Source of the DNA: Hespellia sp.
Lineage (GTDB): Bacteria > Bacillota > Clostridia > Lachnospirales > Lachnospiraceae
Length of the DNA stretch: 64,000 nt
Direction of reading: 5' to 3'
Assembly: GCA_028689735.1 (NCBI GenBank)
Contig: JAQVCP010000005.1
Coordinates: 1-64,000 of the forward strand
Of the stretch, positions 60,133-64,000 are shown piece after piece (positions within the stretch are counted from its first letter, which is position 1; every line of letters begins with the position of its first letter). The notes beneath the pieces are model-generated. The model ran no database searches, was not told the DNA's origin, and saw only the letters and a program-made list of their open reading frames with translations. A program made the position numbers and the translations under genes.

Positions 60133-60771
60133 ATGGACTCTGAGGTGCCTTTTTTGAAGTCTTTTCCTCCTCCGCTTACGGAAGCCGAAGAAAAATATTA
60201 CTTGCAAAAGTATACAGAGGGAGATTTAACAGCCAAGCATCTTTTAATAGAGCACAATCTCCGCCTGGTAGCTCACATCATTAAAAAATATCAGAATCTG
60301 GGCGAAGAACAGGATGACTTGATTTCCATTGGCACAATCGGTCTAATCAAGGCAATTATGACATTCAACCCCGAGAAGAAAGTGCGTCTCGGCACCTACG
60401 CCGCGCGATGCATAGAAAATGAAATTCTGATGCTTCTTCGTTCCCGAAAAAAATCTTCCAAAGAAATTTCTCTCTATGAGCCCGTGGGCACAGATCGGGA
60501 GGGAAACGAAATCCGGCTCTATGATATCATGGAGACAAAGGAGGATTCTATTCATGACAAGGTCGACCTCAAGGAAGATATTTTGAAACTCTATCAAAGC
60601 CTTGAGCAAATCCTCTCTCCCAGAGAACGGCTTGTCCTGAAAATGCGTTATGGTCTGTATAATGAAGAAGAATATACGCAGCGGGAGATTGCCAAAGAGC
60701 TTGGGATCTCTCGTTCTTATGTTTCCCGCATAGAAAAAAGTGCGATAGAAAAACTTCGCACTTTCTTTTAA
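60133..60771 (+). CDS. sigK: Sporulation sigma factor, SigK/SigE type
   Basis: About 212 residues from ATG at 60133. Region 2 (GDLTAKHLLIEHNLRLVAHI, DLISIGTIGLIKAI, TYAARCIENEI) and region 4 (REIAKELGISRSYVSRIEK) are intact. FLKSFPPPLTEAEEKYYLQK is typical of SigK. No clear pro-sequence, as in some Clostridia. No strong ribosome site is visible, so the start is uncertain. It directs late mother-cell transcription; its presence indicates a spore-forming lineage. Confidence 0.87.
   Translation: MDSEVPFLKSFPPPLTEAEEKYYLQKYTEGDLTAKHLLIEHNLRLVAHIIKKYQNLGEEQDDLISIGTIGLIKAIMTFNPEKKVRLGTYAARCIENEILMLLRSRKKSSKEISLYEPVGTDREGNEIRLYDIMETKEDSIHDKVDLKEDILKLYQSLEQILSPRERLVLKMRYGLYNEEEYTQREIAKELGISRSYVSRIEKSAIEKLRTFF
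60737..60770 (+). terminator. Terminator overlapping the sigK 3' end
   Basis: AAAGTGCGA pairs with TCGCACTTT and is followed by CTTTT; the stem overlaps the last codons of the gene. Confidence 0.7.
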
Positions 60772-60834
60772 GTATCCCTATGTATTTTCCGGGCGGATAC
60801 CGCCTGTACTTCATGCTCCTCTGACCAGAGCTGC

Positions 60835-62079
60835 TTAAAGACATTCCTCTGCATTTTCTTCTCTTCTCCGGAGAATATCGTACTGGCTTGCCGGAGCATC
60901 CAGCTCAACCAGAAGTTTCTGCTTCGGATGGGGTGCGCTCTCCTGCGCTGCTCCATCTTCGTCGTAGATTGCCTTTACTGTGACCGGCGTATTTTCCCCG
61001 TCCGGCTTCATGATTTCAATCTGCTCACCCACTGAAAATTTATTGCGCTGTTCAATCTGATAAAGGCCATTCTGCTCAGCCTCAATGATTCCAAGATAAG
61101 TGTACCCCTTCACATAGGTATTGTTGTCATAAATCTGTGTCGTCTCATCCGGTTTTCCAAAGAAGAAACCTGTGGTAAACTGACGATAGGTACAGCTTGC
61201 AATCTGTTCCAGATACCATGGCATATTCTGCTCGTAGAGCTTCGGATCCTTCCGGTAATCATCGATTGCCTTACGATAGGTTCTTGCCACCGTTGCAACA
61301 TAGAGCGCCGTTTTCATCCGTCCCTCAATTTTCAGACTGTCAATCCCCGTATCTAGAAGCTCCGGAATATGCTCAATCATACAAAGGTCCTTGGAATTAA
61401 AGATGTAAGTTCCTCTCTCATTCTCATAGACTGGCATATATTCGCCCGGCCTGGTCTCCTCCACTACTGCGTACTTCCAGCGGCACGGATGCGTACAGGC
61501 TCCCTGGTTGGCATCCCGTCCGGTAAAGTAATTGCTCAGCAGGCATCTTCCCGAATAGGAAATGCACATGGCACCATGGACAAAGGTCTCAATTTCCAGA
61601 TCTGCCGGAATGTTCGCACGCAGCTCCTTTAACTCTGCCATCGAGAGCTCTCTTGCCGAAACCACACGGGAGGCGCCCTGCTTATACCAGAAATTATAGG
61701 TAGCATAATTCGTATTATTTGCCTGTGTACTCACATGGCGCTCAATTTCAGGGCAGATTTCCTTTGCAATCTCAAACACCCCAGGGTCGGCAATAATCAG
61801 TGCATCCGGTCCAATTTCCTTTAATTCGGTGAAATACTCGCGTACCCCCTCCAAATCATCGTTATGAGCCAGAATATTCGCTGTCACGTACACTTGCACA
61901 CCATGTGCATGGGCAAATGCGATTCCAGCCTTCATATCCTCCATAGAAAAGTTCTTTGCCTTTGCGCGAAGTCCAAAAGCCTCACCGCCAATATATACCG
62001 CATCGGCGCCAAATATAACTGCAGTCTTGAGCACCTCCAGGCTGCTTGCTGGAATTAATAATTCTGGATGTCTTGTCAT
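60835..62079 (-). CDS. trhP-like: Peptidase U32 family tRNA U34 hydroxylase (TrhP-like)
   Basis: A 414-residue protein: PELLIPASSLEVLKTAVIFG and the signature ETFVHGAMCISYSGRCLLSN with GRDANQGACTHPCRW, including the conserved Cys residues. In B. subtilis, TrhP1/TrhP2 (YrrN/YrrO) perform prephenate-dependent hydroxylation of uridine 34 in tRNA. It is encoded next to a TrmR-type methyltransferase, as in B. subtilis, supporting the tRNA role over proteolysis. Confidence 0.88.
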   Translation of the reverse strand: MTRHPELLIPASSLEVLKTAVIFGADAVYIGGEAFGLRAKAKNFSMEDMKAGIAFAHAHGVQVYVTANILAHNDDLEGVREYFTELKEIGPDALIIADPGVFEIAKEICPEIERHVSTQANNTNYATYNFWYKQGASRVVSARELSMAELKELRANIPADLEIETFVHGAMCISYSGRCLLSNYFTGRDANQGACTHPCRWKYAVVEETRPGEYMPVYENERGTYIFNSKDLCMIEHIPELLDTGIDSLKIEGRMKTALYVATVARTYRKAIDDYRKDPKLYEQNMPWYLEQIASCTYRQFTTGFFFGKPDETTQIYDNNTYVKGYTYLGIIEAEQNGLYQIEQRNKFSVGEQIEIMKPDGENTPVTVKAIYDEDGAAQESAPHPKQKLLVELDAPASQYDILRRREENAEECL

Positions 62080-62100
62080 TTTTTTATTTCCCTTTCATTT

Positions 62101-62742
62101 CTACTTTTTCACACTGACTGCCACGCCATCTCCAAGCGGAATCACCGAAGTCACAAGGCTCTCTTCATGCTTCAGCTCGTAGAGATATGCTCTCATACGG
62201 CGATGAATGGTCCGATTTCTCCGCTCCACTGCAAACCGTGACTCTATGATATCTCCATCCTGCAGTACATTGTCAGAGACGAGTACGCCCCCATGCTCCA
62301 GAAGACGAAGTACCTCCGGCATGTAATAGATATACTGTGCCTTTGCGGCATCCATAAAGATAAAATCATAAGAACCGGTAAGGCTCTTTAAAGTCTCCAG
62401 TGCATCGCCTTCTAAAAGCTCAATCTGCTCTTCTTTTCCGGCACGCCTGAAATTCTCCCTTGCAATAGGGATTCGTTTTTCATATTTTTCTATTGTTGTA
62501 ATCTTACAACCCTCAGAAACATTTTCACTCATCAATAACGCAGAGAAACCTACGGCAGTCCCGACTTCCAGGACGCGCATAGGTTTTTTCATGGCTAGGA
62601 GAACCTTCAGAAAGCTCTGCATCTCCTTGCGGATAATCGGCACATAATCTGCCAGAGCTTCCTGTTCTATGGTCTCAAGTACCTCACTGTTCTCTGTTTC
62701 TAAGGAGTTGATGAAGGTTACGATTCTTTCATCTACAATCAT
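62101..62742 (-). CDS. trmR: O-methyltransferase, TrmR-like
   Basis: A 213-residue SAM-dependent enzyme of the methyltransf_3 family: RVLEVGTAVGFSALLMSE (SAM site), YDFIFMDAAKAQYIYY and SDNVLQDGDI. TrmR (YrrM) methylates 5-hydroxyuridine in tRNA to 5-methoxyuridine, the step after TrhP. Gene order RNase J, trmR, trhP on the minus strand suggests one unit. Confidence 0.87.
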   Translation of the reverse strand: MIVDERIVTFINSLETENSEVLETIEQEALADYVPIIRKEMQSFLKVLLAMKKPMRVLEVGTAVGFSALLMSENVSEGCKITTIEKYEKRIPIARENFRRAGKEEQIELLEGDALETLKSLTGSYDFIFMDAAKAQYIYYMPEVLRLLEHGGVLVSDNVLQDGDIIESRFAVERRNRTIHRRMRAYLYELKHEESLVTSVIPLGDGVAVSVKK

Positions 62743-62745
62743 ATC

Positions 62746-64000
62746 CTACACATCCATAATAATCGGAATTATCATCGGTCTCCTCTTTGTCTTTTTCCAA
62801 ATATAGTCATTCATGGTATCTCTGACAACTACTTTAATCTTATTCCAGTCCGCATTCTTATTCGCAAGACACTTATCGAGAGCTTCTGTCATGACTCTCT
62901 TTGCTTCATCCATCAGCACTTCTGACTCTCTCACATATACGAATCCTCTCGATACAATATCCGGACCTGCAAGCAGCTGATTGGTTCCCTTCTGAAGGGT
63001 GAGCACTACGATCAAGATACCGTCCTCCGCAAGATGCTGACGGTCACGAAGCACGATATTGCCCACATCACCGACACCAAGTCCATCCACCAGGATGCTT
63101 CCTGTATGAACCTTATCAACCACCTTCGCACTGTCATTATCCAGCTCCAGAACATCCCCTGTCTGCATCAGGAAAATATTTTCCTTTGGAATTCCGAGGT
63201 TCGCTGCAATGGCCGCATTCGCTTTGAGATGCTTATATTCTCCATGCACCGGCATCGCATACTTTGGCTTCACCAGTGAATAGATTAGTTTTAATTCTTC
63301 CTGGCAGGCATGTCCAGATACGTGGGTATCCTGGAAAATCACATCTGCGCCAAGGAAAGACAGTTCGTTGATAATCTTAGAGACTGACTTTTCATTTCCT
63401 GGAATCGGGCTGGAACTGAAAATAACCGTATCGGTAGGCTGAATCGTAATTTTACGATGAACTCCGGCTGCCATTCTAGAAAGAGCTGCCATGGACTCAC
63501 CCTGACTTCCTGTCGTAATCAGAACTGTCTTTTCCGGCGGATAATTCTTCAATTGGTCAATTTCAATCAGGGTGTTCTCTGGAATATCCAGACATCCAAG
63601 TTCCGAAGCGATTCCGATGATATTGACCATGCTTCGACCTTCCACGACTACCTTACGTCCATATTTGTAAGCAGAATTGATGATCTGCTGTACACGGTCT
63701 ACGTTGGATGCGAAGGTCGCGATAATCATCCTCGTATTCTGATGCTCTGCGAAAATGTGGTCAAATGTGATACCGACCGTCTTCTCCGACTGGGTGAATC
63801 CCGGACGTTCCGCGTTGGTACTGTCGGACATCAGGCACATAACACCTTTCTTTCCAATCTCTGCAAATCTCTGCAGATCAATGGCATCTCCGAATACGGG
63901 TGTGTAATCTACCTTAAAGTCTCCTGTGTGCACCACGATTCCTGCCGGTGAATAAATTGCAAGGGCAGAAGCATCCTGAATACTATGATTCGTCTTAATG
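62746..64000 (-). CDS. rnj: Ribonuclease J (partial, runs off right edge)
   Basis: The frame is open to the window edge; upstream of the ORF-track start it encodes TNHSIQDASALAI and VVHTGDFK, conserved metallo-beta-lactamase/beta-CASP motifs. ITTGSQGESMAALSRMA, SSSPIPGNEKSV and MPVHGEYKHL follow. RNase J has endo- and 5'-exonuclease activity in mRNA decay and rRNA processing. About 140 N-terminal residues lie outside the window. Confidence 0.93.
   Translation of the reverse strand, partial: IKTNHSIQDASALAIYSPAGIVVHTGDFKVDYTPVFGDAIDLQRFAEIGKKGVMCLMSDSTNAERPGFTQSEKTVGITFDHIFAEHQNTRMIIATFASNVDRVQQIINSAYKYGRKVVVEGRSMVNIIGIASELGCLDIPENTLIEIDQLKNYPPEKTVLITTGSQGESMAALSRMAAGVHRKITIQPTDTVIFSSSPIPGNEKSVSKIINELSFLGADVIFQDTHVSGHACQEELKLIYSLVKPKYAMPVHGEYKHLKANAAIAANLGIPKENIFLMQTGDVLELDNDSAKVVDKVHTGSILVDGLGVGDVGNIVLRDRQHLAEDGILIVVLTLQKGTNQLLAGPDIVSRGFVYVRESEVLMDEAKRVMTEALDKCLANKNADWNKIKVVVRDTMNDYIWKKTKRRPMIIPIIMDV

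Noticed and set aside
60133-60771. skin-type interruption of sigK
   Set aside because: Regions 2 and 4 are in one continuous frame, so sigK is intact; the nearby insertion is in comM.

Overview
The window is a piece of a Firmicutes chromosome, most likely a gut Clostridia (Lachnospiraceae-like). The flanking chromosomal genes are a sporulation sigma factor of the SigK type, a peptidase U32 family tRNA hydroxylase, a TrmR-type O-methyltransferase and ribonuclease J. Between them lies one integrated siphovirus-type prophage of about 58.56 kb (about 125 to 58684).

The prophage splits comM (YifB family Mg chelatase-like AAA ATPase). The 5' part of comM is at 58627-59748 and the 3' part is at 1-127, both on the minus strand. 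They join in frame at Ala-Ala-Met-Asn/Pro-Cys-Pro-Cys-Gly over a 3-bp shared core (GAA on the minus strand). Joining the two element ends rebuilds a phage attachment site with a strong inverted repeat around the core, as expected for a large serine integrase.

Layout from left to right. (a) 0.13-5.5 kb is cargo: a tyrosine recombinase, then an ABC-F / lincosamide nucleotidyltransferase / GNAT operon with a transcription-attenuator-like leader, then three small unknown genes. (b) 5.6-9.3 kb is the integration module: two overlapping large serine recombinases, a SHOCT-like protein and an HTH/zinc-finger protein. (c) 9.5-36.8 kb is the minus-strand late region, read from right to left: HNH nuclease, small terminase, short SAM synthetase, two DNA methyltransferases, an amidoligase/gamma-glutamylcyclotransferase cluster, large terminase, portal, ClpP-like protease, capsid, connectors, tail tube, a frameshifted tail chaperone, tape measure, Dit, tail proteins including a GH18-domain protein, holin and endolysin. 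(d) 36.9-47.8 kb is regulation and replication: ArpU-like regulator, SNF2-type helicase, VRR-NUC nuclease, D5-type primase/helicase, a divergent region with 86-bp repeats, then plus-strand DUF2800, DUF2815 and DNA polymerase A genes and a sigma-like gene. (e) 48.1-58.5 kb is an AT-rich defence region: an XRE regulator, a seven-gene restriction-modification operon (HTH, m6A-type and m5C methyltransferases, LAGLIDADG-like protein, McrB, McrC, ImmA/IrrE-HTH protein), a PD-(D/E)XK protein, a small winged-helix protein and a SymE-like protein.

Two parts stand out. First, the amidoligase cluster and the upstream serine recombinase share an unusual promoter-like element (TTGNTA, 8 bp, ATAGTACGG, GAATAT), found four times, each 24-42 bp upstream of a start codon. 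Second, the McrBC-like operon has an McrB with no N-terminal recognition domain, and it carries a separate LAGLIDADG-like protein and a C-terminally HTH-tagged metallopeptidase. No tRNA, rRNA, CRISPR array, transposase or conjugation gene was recognised. All functional calls are from reading the sequence; no database search was run.
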